This document shows, one piece after another, positions 54,605 through 64,000 of a stretch of 64,000 nt of DNA. The notes beneath the pieces were generated by a model. It was not told the DNA's origin, made no database searches, and worked only from the letters and a program-made list of their open reading frames with translations. The stretch spans positions 62,001-126,000 of the forward strand of contig NZ_LAQQ01000001.1 of the NCBI RefSeq assembly GCF_000971985.1, written 5' to 3'. The position numbers and the translations under genes are program-made. Position 1 is the first letter of the stretch. Every line of letters starts with the position of its first letter. Source of the stretch: Paenibacillus dauci. GTDB taxonomy: Bacteria; Bacillota; Bacilli; Paenibacillales; Paenibacillaceae.

Positions 54605-55534
54605 TCAAAGTTTACGCAGAAAAATATTTTGAATGCTATGATCTGCTTCCTTGCGGAGGATCAGTTGGGCACGCCCCTTGGTCGGGAGAATATTTTCATG
54701 CAGATTTTTGGCATTAATCGTCTTCCAGGTATGTTTTGCCGCTTCTTCGGCTTCATCTGCTGTCAGGTGACCAAACCGATTATGGAAATACGAATCCGGA
54801 TTTTGGAACACCGTCTGGCGCAGCAATTGAAAGCGCTCTACATACCAACGGGCAATATTGGATTCATCTGCATCAATAAAGATGGAGAAATCAAAAAAGT
54901 CACTGACAAACAAAGGGGACTGCTTTTTGACCTGCAGCACATTGATACCCTCGACGATCAGAATATCGGGGTTGTTGATAATACTCTCTTCATCAGGAAT
55001 TCTATCATAGGTCAAATGCGAGTATTTGGGTGCTCTCACATCAGGCTTGCCGGATTTGATATCTCCCATAAACTCCATTAGCCGTTTAATATCATAACTT
55101 TCCGGAAATCCTTTTCGGTTCATGATCCCTTTTTCCTCCAGAACCACTTTGGGATAAAGGAATCCGTCAGTCGTAACCAGATCGACTCTGCGGTGGGTAT
55201 CCCAGCGGGACAACAGAGTCTGCAGCAGGCGGGCTGTTGTACTTTTACCAACGGCTACACTGCCTGCTATACCAATAATAAAAGGCGTTTTACGGGCTTT
55301 TTTCTTAAGAAAAGTAGTGGTGAGTTGGTGAAGCTGCTGAGAAGCGCCAACGTACAGATGGATGAGATGGGTTAATGGTAAATAGACCTCTTCCACTTCT
55401 TGCAGAGAAACATGCTCATTCAATCCTCTCAGCTGTTCAAGTTCTCGTTCGGTTAATGGTAGTGGGGTATGATGATCTCTCAAGGAAGCCCATTCCTTGC
55501 GATCGAACTCGATGTATGGCGAATAACGTTTCAT
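54605..55534 (-). CDS. coaA: Type I pantothenate kinase
   Basis: A 309-residue cytosolic kinase that phosphorylates pantothenate, the first and controlling step of coenzyme A synthesis. P-loop GSVAVGKST at 91-99, [25 protein letters not shown] and [11 protein letters not shown] are diagnostic of the prokaryotic type I enzyme. Length equals E. coli CoaA within a few residues. ATG follows a weak GTGAGAG site. Many Bacillota use the unrelated type III enzyme (CoaX), alone or in addition, so the type I gene is notable but not unusual. Confidence 0.94.
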   Translation of the reverse strand: MKRYSPYIEFDRKEWASLRDHHTPLPLTERELEQLRGLNEHVSLQEVEEVYLPLTHLIHLYVGASQQLHQLTTTFLKKKARKTPFIIGIAGSVAVGKSTTARLLQTLLSRWDTHRRVDLVTTDGFLYPKVVLEEKGIMNRKGFPESYDIKRLMEFMGDIKSGKPDVRAPKYSHLTYDRIPDEESIINNPDILIVEGINVLQVKKQSPLFVSDFFDFSIFIDADESNIARWYVERFQLLRQTVFQNPDSYFHNRFGHLTADEAEEAAKHTWKTINAKNLHENILPTKGRAQLILRKEADHSIQNIFLRKL

Positions 55535-55808
55535 GTGCTCTCACTTTCTGACTTTTTTTATTTCTAGTGTAACAAATTTGGCGCATAAAAACCTCATTTC
55601 TTCATAGGAATGAGATAAGGCCATCCAATTTGGGTAAAGATTATAGAAAATTGCTAAATTAATTATCGTTAGTTACAAGTTCGCTAAAGATTTTAGGTAT
55701 AAGCAGTGTTAATATAGATTACATAGAAATTAGGACTATAGAAATAGATATAAATAGGCAGATACATAACAGGCTGGTGTCTTTGCTTGTGATAGGGGAG
55801 GGATAATC

Positions 55809-57455
55809 TTGACCAAATCCGTTAATCGACATTTTGTTCCGGTTCGCAGCTATTCTCATTTTAGCAATGATAAAAATATAAATAACCTCAATATAGACGA
55901 TATGGACAGTTATACGGCAGAGCAATTTGCTGACGTATTGGATACACTGGAACTTATGCCGTATCGTAATACCAACGCAGCAGTTGCAGCTGTGCAGAAG
56001 GCACTTGTTCTGGTTGAAGAGATGGACAATGAAGAACTAAGCCAGCGGACCCGTTTGATCCAGGCAGATGTAATGGCGAGGCAGGGCAAAGTAGCAGAAG
56101 CCGGACGGATTATGTTCCATATTCATCAGTGGGCAGAGGAGCATCGGCATCCTCACATTCTCGCACGCAGCCAGCGTTTGATTGCCGGATTTTATCGGCG
56201 GATTGGAGATAATGAGAGCGCTCTTCAGCATGCGATAGCCGGTCTGCGCGAACTGCCGGATACAGCTCCGCCGTCTACACGGGCGGATCATCTGATGATG
56301 CTCGCACTGACACTTGATGAAGTAGGTGCTTATGAAGATTCGGAGCGCCGCTTCCAGGAAGTACTGATGCTGGCTACTCTGATGGATGATACCCAGCTGC
56401 TCATGTTCGCGCTCAATAACATGGCTTATACCCGCTATGAAATGGGACAAGCCGAAGAAGCTTATCGGCTAGTGAATAAGCTTCGTGATCTCGCCAAACG
56501 TAAACATGTAGAGTTGGGTGCTTCCCAACTCGATACAATTGCACAGGTCGAGATTCTGCTCGGTCATCCGGCCCAGGCGGAACAAACGCTGGCTCCGGTT
56601 ATTAATGATCCGCTTAGCCGCAAACTGGGTGATCTGATGGTACTTCCGGAATGTCTGCTTACTGCTGCCGAAGCGCAGCGGCTTCAGGGTAAATTGACAC
56701 AGGCACAATCAACATTGGATGAAGCCAGACATCTATGCCATGAGCACGGTCTGCCAGGATTGATGGTACGTGCCCGGCTGCAGCAGTCCGAACTGTTTGC
56801 AGCAGCAGGGGATTACCGCAGTGCCTATGAGGAGCATAAGCGTTATCACGAGGCAGGGGAGAAACTGCGTTCTACCGAGAGAGAAGCACGTGCACGTATT
56901 ATGCAGATTACATTTGATGCAGAAGAGGCACGCCGGGACAGTGAGTTGTTCCGTGAGCTTGCTCTGCGTGATCCGTTAACCGGACTTCATAATCGCAGGT
57001 ATATCGAACCTTATATCGATGAGCTGCTGGAAGATTCCTTTGCACAAGGGCAGTCGGTAACGGCAATTTTGATAGATCTGGATCATTTCAAGACGATTAA
57101 TGATACATTGTCTCATCAGGTAGGGGATACGGTGCTGGTGCATCTGGCCAAGATTCTGTCGCTTACGGTGCCGCCTTCCTCAGCGCTGGCCAGGATCGGT
57201 GGCGAAGAATTTCTGGCAATTCTGCCGGATACCAATGCAGTACAGGGACTTCAGCAGGCAGACCGTTTACGACAGGCAATCCATTCTGCAGATTGGAGCA
57301 CTATCACGGGGACTTTACCGGTTACAGCAAGTCTCGGTGTAAGTACAATGGCTGGTGTTGCCATTAACAGAACGGAACTGCTGGCGATTGCGGATCATCG
57401 TCTGTATGAAGCCAAGCATTCAGGTCGCAACCGTGTCGTCGGAGATTCCCTGTAA
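55809..57455 (+). CDS. Cytosolic TPR-GGDEF diguanylate cyclase
   Basis: A 548-residue soluble protein. A helical array of TPR-like repeats (about 45-375) with typical A-x-x-x-Y/G-x-x-x-A spacing (for example LTLDEVGAYEDSERRF and LNNMAYTRYEMGQAEEAYRL) leads into GGDEF (about 390-545). The active-site motif is ARIGGEEFLAIL, with IDLDHFKTINDTLSHQVGD upstream, so cyclase activity is likely. The TPR region probably senses a peptide or protein partner. The start is TTG after GGGGAGGG; the 274-nt region upstream of it, from coaA, is A+T-rich with divergent promoters I cannot place. Confidence 0.9.
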   Translation: MTKSVNRHFVPVRSYSHFSNDKNINNLNIDDMDSYTAEQFADVLDTLELMPYRNTNAAVAAVQKALVLVEEMDNEELSQRTRLIQADVMARQGKVAEAGRIMFHIHQWAEEHRHPHILARSQRLIAGFYRRIGDNESALQHAIAGLRELPDTAPPSTRADHLMMLALTLDEVGAYEDSERRFQEVLMLATLMDDTQLLMFALNNMAYTRYEMGQAEEAYRLVNKLRDLAKRKHVELGASQLDTIAQVEILLGHPAQAEQTLAPVINDPLSRKLGDLMVLPECLLTAAEAQRLQGKLTQAQSTLDEARHLCHEHGLPGLMVRARLQQSELFAAAGDYRSAYEEHKRYHEAGEKLRSTEREARARIMQITFDAEEARRDSELFRELALRDPLTGLHNRRYIEPYIDELLEDSFAQGQSVTAILIDLDHFKTINDTLSHQVGDTVLVHLAKILSLTVPPSSALARIGGEEFLAILPDTNAVQGLQQADRLRQAIHSADWSTITGTLPVTASLGVSTMAGVAINRTELLAIADHRLYEAKHSGRNRVVGDSL

Positions 57456-57540
57456 AGTAAGAGATTGACTGGCATTTTAGCTGGAAAAGGCGGATAATAG
57501 TATATTGAACCTCTACTATTTCCAAGAAGGAGGCATATCT

Positions 57541-58593
57541 ATGTCTGATCAATATTCATCATCTCGGGAGGCAACTCCTGATCATATAACACTGTCGGTG
57601 CTCGATCTGGCACCGGTCAATGCAGGTGCGACTGCATCTGATGCGCTACGTAACAGTCTGGATCTCGCCCAACATGCCGAAAAATGGGGATATAACCGCT
57701 ATTGGGTAGCCGAACATCACAATATGCCGGGAATTGCGAGTTCAGCGACATCCGTTGTTATCGGCTATCTGGCTGGTGGGACTTCCACGATTCGTGTAGG
57801 CTCCGGCGGAATTATGCTGCCGAACCACGCCCCGCTCGTCATTGCCGAGCAGTTTGGCACACTGGAGTCGCTGTATCCCGGACGAATCGATCTTGGACTC
57901 GGACGAGCTCCAGGCAGTGATCGCCGTACGACACAGGCTCTGCGCCGGGATATTAACAGTGGAGAAGATTTCCCTGAGCTATTGGATGAACTGAGTCGTT
58001 TCTTCGATGCTTCCTCCACTTCATACCATGCGCCGGTGCGTGCTGTGCCGGGCGAAGGATTATCTATTCCGATCTGGCTGCTGGGCTCCAGTGATTTTAG
58101 TGCCAGACTGGCTGCTCAGAAAGGTCTGCCATTTGCATTTGCTGGACACTTCTCGCCGGATTATACACAGCGTGCACTGCGTATCTATCGTGAATATTTT
58201 ACGCCATCGGATGTATTGAAAGAACCGTATGCGATGCTTGGTGTAAATGCAATTGCAGCGGATACAGATGAAGAAGCCGAATGGCTCAGCACTACGATGC
58301 AGCAGCAGTTCCTGAATATTATTCGTGGTCGTACCGGCCAGATTCAACCACCTGCAGATATGACCGGCAAATGGTCGGAGTATGAACAGGCTGCTGTCGA
58401 GAAACAGCTTCGTTCTACCATCAAGGGTGGACCGGAGACGATCAAAAAGGGTCTGCAGCAGTATGTAGCAGATACCGGGGTTAATGAGCTGATTATTACC
58501 AGCATGATTTATGATCATTCGGCTCGTCTGCGTTCCTACGAGATCATTAGTGAAGCTGCAGGGATTCGCAAACCCATGCAATCCCATTCCTGA
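57541..58593 (+). CDS. Luciferase-like (LLM) flavin-dependent oxidoreductase
   Basis: A 350-residue TIM-barrel flavoenzyme of the luciferase-like monooxygenase superfamily, MsnO8/YceB-type. Evidence is [70 protein letters not shown] and [14 protein letters not shown]. It should use FMNH2; the substrate is unknown. ATG 57541 follows AAGGAGG. It lies 85 nt after the TPR-GGDEF gene with no clear terminator between, so co-transcription is possible. A terminator follows at 58682. Confidence 0.9.
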   Translation: MSDQYSSSREATPDHITLSVLDLAPVNAGATASDALRNSLDLAQHAEKWGYNRYWVAEHHNMPGIASSATSVVIGYLAGGTSTIRVGSGGIMLPNHAPLVIAEQFGTLESLYPGRIDLGLGRAPGSDRRTTQALRRDINSGEDFPELLDELSRFFDASSTSYHAPVRAVPGEGLSIPIWLLGSSDFSARLAAQKGLPFAFAGHFSPDYTQRALRIYREYFTPSDVLKEPYAMLGVNAIAADTDEEAEWLSTTMQQQFLNIIRGRTGQIQPPADMTGKWSEYEQAAVEKQLRSTIKGGPETIKKGLQQYVADTGVNELIITSMIYDHSARLRSYEIISEAAGIRKPMQSHS

Positions 58594-58681
58594 GGCATTA
58601 CCGCCTGATCGGTTGAATGGATAAATATCACACTTTCATTAACTACTTTATCATCACATTTCTATTCATAAATCCTTATAG

Positions 58682-58719
58682 AACCCGGTATTGCGAATTA
58701 TAGGCAATATCGGGTTTTT
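58682..58719 (+). terminator. Rho-independent terminator
   Basis: The stem AACCCGgTATTG/CAATAtCGGGTT is followed by TTTGG. The rest of the 349-nt gap up to 58942 contains no gene I can support. Confidence 0.8.
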
Positions 58720-58942
58720 GGTATGTTGTTTTCCTGGGTCGATTGGATATCTGTTATACCGGTTGTTATAATTGGGGTTCATGTTGTATAGCTGCGGGTA
58801 TAAGACCCCATACCTGTCCAACCATTGTCAAACTGCCGGATGCTTTGTTGTATCCTGCGGATTATATAGGATTTCCCTCTCCAGCATCGTACAAAAAAAG
58901 ACCGCTTTGATCAGGGTCCTCTTTGTGAAGGGAGTGTAGAGT

Positions 58943-59971
58943 GTGACCAAGAGGGATGCTTATTTCGATAACGTCAAATTTCTGCTTATTCTGCTGGTCG
59001 TCATCGGTCATCTGGTCGAGCCTTTATATGATGATCCGCTGCTGCGGCCGCTGTATTTATTCATTTACTCTTTTCATATTCCGATGTTTGTTCTGGTATC
59101 CGGCTATTTTGCCAAAAATATCGGTACCGGTGATTACCTGAACAAGGTGATCAGCAGGCTGGTTATTCCGTATCTGGCATTTGAGACACTGTATTCGTTA
59201 TTTGATTACTGGATTTATGATCGGAATGAGCTCGTATTTTCCTACTTTACTCCCTATTGGCTGATGTGGTTTTTCTTCAGCATGATCTTGTGGAAAGTAG
59301 CTATGCCTTACATTATTCGTATCCGATATGCACTGCCTATTGCGATAGCGGTAGCTCTACTTGCCGGCTATGCCAATGATGCACAGTACTATGCCAGTGT
59401 CTCGCGTACGATAGTATTTTTCCCGTTTTTCCTGATTGGTTATTATCTGGATAAGTCGATGATTAGCAGACTCCATACCCGAGTAATGCGGATTGTCTCG
59501 GCGGTTGCACTGGGAGTATCCTTTGCCATGATCGTGTTCTATTCACAGCTGTATCGCAAGGAATGGTTCTATGGCAGCTTTTCCTATGAGTCGCTCGGAC
59601 ATAACGAATGGAGTGCAGGTATATACCGTATCGGTGTCTATGCACTGGCGATAGTAGTCGGTGGAGCAGTACTGAGCCTGGTTCCCCGTCGCAATCTTCC
59701 GGTTGTATCGGGAATGGGGATGAATACTCTGTACACGTATCTGCTGCATGGATTTATTGTAATGGCCCTGACAGCAGGTGGCTTGTATGATATTCTGGAT
59801 TCTGCTGCCAGCAAGTGGCTGCTGATTCCTATGGGTATCGCTATAACTGTTATTCTGTCGCTGAGTAGTATTCGCACCTGGCTGCGCTGGCTGATCGAAC
59901 CGCGCGCACGTCGAATATTCAAGCGTCATCCTGGCCGTTCCGGTCGGGAAGGACAGACCGAACACGGATAA
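58943..59971 (+). CDS. Membrane acyltransferase family 3 (O-acetylase)
   Basis: A 342-residue integral membrane protein with about ten TM helices, of acyltransferase family 3 (NodX/OafA/fucose 4-O-acetylase type). The N-terminal RDAYFDNVKFLLILLVVIGHLVEP contains the catalytic His-bearing motif; FHIPMFVLVSGYFAK is the second signature and FFPFFLIGYYLDK a third. It should acetylate a cell-envelope or exported glycan. The start is GTG after GGGAGTG. The C-terminal 20 residues are strongly basic. It appears monocistronic. Confidence 0.88.
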   Translation: MTKRDAYFDNVKFLLILLVVIGHLVEPLYDDPLLRPLYLFIYSFHIPMFVLVSGYFAKNIGTGDYLNKVISRLVIPYLAFETLYSLFDYWIYDRNELVFSYFTPYWLMWFFFSMILWKVAMPYIIRIRYALPIAIAVALLAGYANDAQYYASVSRTIVFFPFFLIGYYLDKSMISRLHTRVMRIVSAVALGVSFAMIVFYSQLYRKEWFYGSFSYESLGHNEWSAGIYRIGVYALAIVVGGAVLSLVPRRNLPVVSGMGMNTLYTYLLHGFIVMALTAGGLYDILDSAASKWLLIPMGIAITVILSLSSIRTWLRWLIEPRARRIFKRHPGRSGREGQTEHG

Positions 59972-60172
59972 ACCAATTCACATTCATGTTTACGTGTCAG
60001 CACTCCATTGCAGGCAAGAGGGGCAGTTTGTTCCAGTTATTCGAGAACAAATGATACAGTCGCCAATCTGAGAATTGAACAAGAAAATCAGTATTTGGTT
60101 CATTTTATCGGAATGAACGAATGGGTTATAATCATAGAGGCAGTCATCATACACACAGGAGGAACAATAGTC

Positions 60173-61000
60173 ATGCAAAATCTGCAATCAACTGTTCAGT
60201 TATCCAATGGTGTTCAAATGCCATGGTTTGGACTGGGCGTATACAAAGTAGAAAATGGTGATGAGGTCGTAAGCTCGGTTAAATGGGCGATCGAAGCCGG
60301 TTACCGCAGTATTGATACAGCGGCACTCTATCAGAATGAAGATGGAGTAGGTCAGGCAATCCGTGAATCGGGTGTATCTCGTGAAGAACTGTTTATAACT
60401 ACCAAGGTATGGAATTCGGATCAGGGATATGAGAGCACGCTGCAAGCTTTTGAACAGAGTCTGAACAAGCTGGGACTCGAATATGTAGATCTGTATCTGG
60501 TACACTGGCCGGTCAAAGGCAAATACAAAGACACCTGGAGAGCGCTGGAGAAGCTGCATGAAGACGGCAAAGTTCGTGCGATTGGCGTATCGAATTTCCA
60601 GGTTCATCATCTGGAAGATCTGCTGGCAGATGCCAAAGTTCGACCGGTAGTCAATCAGGTAGAGCTGCATCCGCTGCTCAGTCAGGTGGAACTGCGTAAT
60701 TACTGCAAAGAGCAGGGAATTCAGATCGAAGCATGGGCACCACTGGCTCAGGGAAGATTGCTGGATAATCCGGTTCTGCAGGAAATTGGCGAGAAATATG
60801 GCAAGTCGATCGCTCAGGTGCTGCTGCGCTGGGATCTGCAAAGTGGCATCGTCACAATTCCCAAATCGATCAAGCAGGAACGGATTGTGCAAAATGCTGA
60901 TATCTTTGATTTTGAACTATCTGCAGAAGATATGCAGCAAATCGATGATTTGAACCAGAACCAGCGCTTTGGAGCCGATCCGGATAATTTTAATTTCTAA
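60173..61000 (+). CDS. Aldo/keto reductase (YvgN/YtbE-like)
   Basis: A 275-residue cytosolic NADPH-dependent reductase of the AKR5-type group. The catalytic tetrad is D48, Y53, K78 and H111 ([19 protein letters not shown]). VGVSNF-like [15 protein letters not shown] and [10 protein letters not shown] bind cofactor phosphate. Bacillus relatives reduce methylglyoxal and other aldehydes. ATG 60173 follows CAGGAGGA; the frame extended to 60008 lacks a ribosome site and includes a TATAAT-like element at 60127-60132, so it is promoter DNA. A bidirectional terminator follows. Confidence 0.93.
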   Translation: MQNLQSTVQLSNGVQMPWFGLGVYKVENGDEVVSSVKWAIEAGYRSIDTAALYQNEDGVGQAIRESGVSREELFITTKVWNSDQGYESTLQAFEQSLNKLGLEYVDLYLVHWPVKGKYKDTWRALEKLHEDGKVRAIGVSNFQVHHLEDLLADAKVRPVVNQVELHPLLSQVELRNYCKEQGIQIEAWAPLAQGRLLDNPVLQEIGEKYGKSIAQVLLRWDLQSGIVTIPKSIKQERIVQNADIFDFELSAEDMQQIDDLNQNQRFGADPDNFNF

Positions 61001-61052
61001 CAGGGTGGATGTGTACTGGTAAGATGGTACATTTCATTAAATATATAATCGC

Positions 61053-61092
61053 AAAAAAAGACCGTTACACGCTGAGTGTACGGTCTTTTTTG
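61053..61092. terminator. Bidirectional terminator
   Basis: The stem AAAAAAGACCGTtACAC/GTGTaCGGTCTTTTTT has T runs in both directions, between the aldo/keto reductase and the convergent chemoreceptor gene. Confidence 0.9.
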
Positions 61093-61103
61093 TGATAACA
61101 GGA

Positions 61104-62801
61104 TTAAATTTTGAACTGATTGACCACTGTCTCCAGAGAGGTGGACATTTCTTTGAGTTGTTCGGTCGTTGCTGTCATCTGCATAAGGGAAGAGGTCTGT
61201 GCTTCGGTCATTGAAGAGACTTCTTCGGTAAAAGCAGCAGTTTCTTCCGTAATACGCGTAATCTCCTGCAGAGCTGAACCAACAGACTGGGTACCTTTTG
61301 ACATTTGCTCTACGGAAGCAGCTACATCGGTAATCTGTGCGTTCAATGAATCGATCTGTGCCACAATCGTACCAAAAGTATCGCCTGCTTCATTAAGCGA
61401 AGCTACGCCTTCCTCCACATTGCTGGCGCTGTCGGTAACCAGGTGTACAATGCTTTGAATACCGGTTGTCATCGAATTGATAATCACACTGATTTCTTTG
61501 GTAGAACGGGAAGACTGATCAGCCAGTTTACGAATCTCATCCGCAACAACGCTGAATCCGAGACCGTGTTCACCGGCTCTTGCTGCTTCAATAGCAGCAT
61601 TGAGTGCGAGCAGGTTGGTCTGATTGGATGTCTCGGAGATATAACCGGTAATAGACAGAATTTCGCGTGATCGATCTGCCAATTCGCGTACACTGCTTTG
61701 AATTTCTTTGAAAGCATGTGCCATTCCCTCTACACTGCTTACACTGCGATGAATTTTATCTTCGCCGACAGAAGCCAGATCCTTGGTCGTGCGGGCTAGG
61801 CCAGCTACTTCGTTGGTTGTACCTGCGACTACATCGAGACCGGCAATAGACTGTTCCATAACAGCAGAGATATCTTCTGTACGGGATACCTGATTTTCGG
61901 CTCCCTCGGATACTCTTTGAATAGATTGAGCTACTTCAGCTGCAGAACGTGAATTCTCCAGAGCCCCTTTTTCCAGCTGAATAGATGCTTCAGCCAGCTG
62001 CATAGTGTTGCCTTTAATTTCACCGATAATCTGTTGTAGACTACTAAGGAGCGCATTCGTGGCAGCACCCAGATCTTTCATTTCATCCTTGCTTGTGACT
62101 TCGATTCGGCGTGTCAGATCTCCGCCCGAGGAAGCAATATCATCAATTGTTGCTGTAACAGCTTTGACGTTTTTGCTGATTCTGCGGGAAATGATTGTAC
62201 CGATAACCATAGCCAGCAGTGTAACACCAGCAAGCAGAGAATAGAGCAGAATCTTCAGATTCACATTGCTGGTATGAATGCCTTCTACACGCTTGATCGT
62301 TAACTGGGTTTCTGTATCCAGGAAAGTATTCAACTGTTGGCGGAAAGCATCCATATCGGTTTTACCGGGATCAGTTGCAAAGAATTGATTCAAAGCAGCT
62401 GTATTATTGGCACGCTTAAGCTCGATAACCGGCTCACCTGCTACACTAATCCAGTTTTCAATCCGTGCTTTGAGAGCCTCCAGATTTTTCTGTTGAGTCG
62501 GGTTATCTGCGAGCAGCGGATAAAGAGAATTATAATTTTTCACCCATTTGGTTTTACCATCATTATAGGGAGCCAAATAGCCATCTTCGCCTGTAATTAC
62601 GAAGCCGCGCTGTCCTGTCTCCATATCTACAACATTCAGCTTCATCTGATTGGCTAAATCATGTACCTGCATATCGTGACTGGCCACAAAAGTCATACTG
62701 TCTTCCAGCTCATTGATCCGTGAGTGCACGATCACGATCGTCGCTGCAAAGCAAAGTACAATAATAATATAGCCCAAAAGAATTTTGTTCATAATGTTCA
62801 T
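61104..62801 (-). CDS. Methyl-accepting chemotaxis protein with CHASE3 sensor
   Basis: A 565-residue membrane receptor. TM1 is at about 5-25, then a CHASE3 domain (about 35-175) with the signature [24 protein letters not shown]2 at about 182-204, HAMP (about 205-258, [18 protein letters not shown]), and the methyl-accepting domain with [29 protein letters not shown]. It differs from the 4HB receptors at 7-10.5 kb in both sensor and signalling sequence, so it is not part of that duplication. I choose ATG 62801 because AGAGGTGG is then 9 nt away; the GTG at 62807 is too close to it. Confidence 0.93.
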   Translation of the reverse strand: MNIMNKILLGYIIIVLCFAATIVIVHSRINELEDSMTFVASHDMQVHDLANQMKLNVVDMETGQRGFVITGEDGYLAPYNDGKTKWVKNYNSLYPLLADNPTQQKNLEALKARIENWISVAGEPVIELKRANNTAALNQFFATDPGKTDMDAFRQQLNTFLDTETQLTIKRVEGIHTSNVNLKILLYSLLAGVTLLAMVIGTIISRRISKNVKAVTATIDDIASSGGDLTRRIEVTSKDEMKDLGAATNALLSSLQQIIGEIKGNTMQLAEASIQLEKGALENSRSAAEVAQSIQRVSEGAENQVSRTEDISAVMEQSIAGLDVVAGTTNEVAGLARTTKDLASVGEDKIHRSVSSVEGMAHAFKEIQSSVRELADRSREILSITGYISETSNQTNLLALNAAIEAARAGEHGLGFSVVADEIRKLADQSSRSTKEISVIINSMTTGIQSIVHLVTDSASNVEEGVASLNEAGDTFGTIVAQIDSLNAQITDVAASVEQMSKGTQSVGSALQEITRITEETAAFTEEVSSMTEAQTSSLMQMTATTEQLKEMSTSLETVVNQFKI

Positions 62802-63030
62802 TTTCACAGTCCACCTCTGTTTATAAGATTAGATAATATGGGCATCATAAACATTATATCGGACTCCTTTTTTTGGATATATATCATCCTTTAGAACTAA
62901 TTTACATATATACGCAATTAAATACAAGTCACATATCGTGTAGGATTTGTAAAAAATTCAAATTTATACATAAAATATATTTTGTCATTAGCTGCTCTCT
63001 CTTCATTGAATTGAGAAGCAGCAAAGACAG

Positions 63031-63060
63031 AGCCAAAGGTCTGCCTTTTGGCTTGATCTT
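63031..63060 (+). other. Hairpin in gene-free stretch
   Basis: AGCCAAAGG-tctg-CCTTTTGGCT forms a stem with one or two wobble positions, followed by TGATCTT. It lies in the 347-nt region 62802-63148, between the divergent CHASE3 receptor and GNAT genes, otherwise A+T-rich. The T tail is poor, so it is at best a weak terminator. Confidence 0.35.
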
Positions 63061-63148
63061 CCTGCCAAGATATGATTAACTGCTTCATACATACCTATTA
63101 CATTTCAACACCTGAAAAATGGTGAACAATAGACTGGAGGGAATGTCC

Positions 63149-63604
63149 ATGAGTGCAATCAATATTCAGACTGTCTCGGCCCATGATCCTTTGTATCAAC
63201 AATCCCTGGAGCTGAGAAACAGAGTACTGCGCGAGCCGCTTGGTATGAGTCTGTGGGATGAGAAACTGGAGGGGGAAGAGTATGCGACTCATCTTATTGC
63301 CCTTTATGAAGGAAAGGTAGTCGGTGTATTGCTGTTAAAACCAATCGATTCGCGTACCTTGCAAATGAAGCAGGTGGCGGTAGATGAGGCGCTGCGTGGA
63401 CAAAATATCGGGCGAAAGCTGGTTCACTATGCCGAGCAGACTGCCCGTGAACAGGGTTACCAGGATATCATGCTGCATGCCCGGCAGGTTGCCATTTCCT
63501 TTTATGAGAAGCTGGCCTATCAGATTACAGGAGAGCCTTTTACCGAGATTGGTATTCCGCATCGTATTATGGTGAAAGATCTGTATAACGAGCAGCAGGT
63601 TTGA
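63149..63604 (+). CDS. GNAT-family N-acetyltransferase (ElaA-like)
   Basis: A 151-residue cytosolic acetyltransferase. The acetyl-CoA binding motif is KQVAVDEALRGQNIGRKLVHYAEQTA (the R/Q-x-x-G-x-G/A element is GQNIGRKL), preceded by the beta-strand GVLLLKPI and followed by LHARQVAISFYEKLAYQ, where the FYEKLAY tyrosine is the usual general acid. ATG 63149 follows GGAGG with 8 nt spacing; an in-frame ATG at 63143 is too close to it. The substrate is unknown. It is likely co-directional with, but separate from, the AlaX-like gene. Confidence 0.88.
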   Translation: MSAINIQTVSAHDPLYQQSLELRNRVLREPLGMSLWDEKLEGEEYATHLIALYEGKVVGVLLLKPIDSRTLQMKQVAVDEALRGQNIGRKLVHYAEQTAREQGYQDIMLHARQVAISFYEKLAYQITGEPFTEIGIPHRIMVKDLYNEQQV

Positions 63605-63687
63605 TATCTTGTCTCGGCTGTTTGCTATAAGGCATAATAGTCCCAGTGAGTACTTATATAATCGTATCCGGAGAGGAAACCCATACC

Positions 63688-64000
63688 ATGAAAACACTCT
63701 ATTATGATTCATCCTATACAACCAGCTGGGACACGACAATTACCGATATTTATGAATACAAAGGTCATTATTATGTCTGCCTCGCAGAGACAGCCTTTTA
63801 TCCGGAAGGTGGGGGACAGCCCTGCGATACGGGGACAATCGGCAGTGTGCAGGTACTTGATGTACAGCGACGGGAAGAGCAGGTTGTTCACCAGGTAGAG
63901 CAGCTTGACGGCTTGGAGATTAATGCTGGTGTGCACTGTGATATCGACTGGAAGCGCCGATTCGATCATATGCAGCAACATACCGGACAGCATCTGCTGT
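63688..64000 (+). CDS. AlaX-like alanyl-tRNA editing protein (C-terminus outside window)
   Basis: The first 104 residues are visible, starting MKTLYYDSSYTTSWDTTI after GGAGAGG. ETAFYPEGGGQPCDTGTIG is the second-domain motif shared by AlaRS and AlaX proteins, and FDHMQQHTGQHLL carries the HxxxH zinc/editing motif. Such proteins hydrolyse Ser- or Gly-mischarged tRNA-Ala. Long (AlaX-L) forms also have a DHHA1 domain at the C-terminus, which would be beyond the edge. The frame is open to the last base. Confidence 0.88.
   Translation, partial: MKTLYYDSSYTTSWDTTITDIYEYKGHYYVCLAETAFYPEGGGQPCDTGTIGSVQVLDVQRREEQVVHQVEQLDGLEINAGVHCDIDWKRRFDHMQQHTGQHLL

Noticed and set aside
54605-55534. Uridine kinase instead of pantothenate kinase
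   Set aside because: P-loop context, VTTDGFLYP and length of 309 fit type I CoaA, not the shorter uridine kinases.

Overview
The window looks like chromosomal DNA of a plant-associated or soil, endospore-forming member of the Paenibacillaceae (Paenibacillus or a near relative). The support is moderate G+C, strong Gram-positive ribosome binding sites (AGGAGG type), many TTG and GTG starts, Bacillota-type families (YteA, YojF/BshB2, YolD, GlpX, type I CoaA, YesM/YesN-type two-component pair), CcpA, LexA and Spo0A-like boxes, and a load of secreted polysaccharide- and protein-degrading enzymes. I see no rRNA, tRNA, CRISPR array, prophage or insertion sequence; the gene order is ordinary chromosome with accessory sugar-use and sensory genes.

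Layout. 1-6.9 kb: a truncated YteA-like gene, a zinc alcohol dehydrogenase, two secreted proteins (stalk-domain/propeller and WG repeats), an M29 aminopeptidase and a small kinase-like protein. 7.0-10.6 kb: two tandem chemoreceptors on the minus strand, one interrupted by an amber codon, with Spo0A-type boxes between them and a divergent aldehyde dehydrogenase. 12.9-16.7 kb: two tandem thermolysin-family neutral proteases with related upstream DNA. 17-20.7 kb: glpX, a FhuF-like reductase overlapping a phosphodiesterase gene, and a PL3 pectate lyase. 20.9-29.5 kb: a GT39-type membrane glycosyltransferase, a thioredoxin-reductase-like flavoprotein, a Cache-GGDEF cyclase, a secreted GH12-like protein behind a highly structured leader, and a PAS-GGDEF-EAL protein. 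29.7-40.4 kb: fhs, then a carbohydrate locus with YesN-type regulator, YesM-type kinase, ABC binding protein, two permeases and a GH127 beta-L-arabinofuranosidase. 40.5-43.9 kb: two universal stress proteins flanking a LexA-box YolD gene and a MarR/ABC-2 membrane protein module with matching operators. 44.3-49.7 kb: a CE12-like rhamnogalacturonan acetylesterase, yojF-bshB2 (bacillithiol synthesis), a metallo-beta-lactamase-fold hydrolase, and rhaM plus a fumarylacetoacetase-fold enzyme. 49.8-64 kb: an AI-2E-type permease, a large mosaic secreted protein, a DUF423 protein, coaA, a TPR-GGDEF protein, a luciferase-like oxidoreductase, an acyltransferase, an aldo/keto reductase, a CHASE3 chemoreceptor, a GNAT enzyme and the start of an AlaX-like editing protein.

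How it fits together. Pectate lyase, rhamnogalacturonan acetylesterase, GH127 arabinofuranosidase with its importer, and rhamnose mutarotase with a possible keto-acid hydrolase together suggest breakdown of pectin, mainly the rhamnogalacturonan-I backbone and its arabinan side chains, with carbon-catabolite control at several promoters. Three GGDEF proteins and three chemoreceptors point to heavy investment in surface and motility decisions. The most unusual signals are in non-coding DNA: a leader with two long hairpins before the GH12-like gene, a perfect 15-bp inverted repeat enclosing 81 nt before the YesN-type regulator, and a 12-bp hairpin that hides the ribosome binding site of the FAH-family gene.
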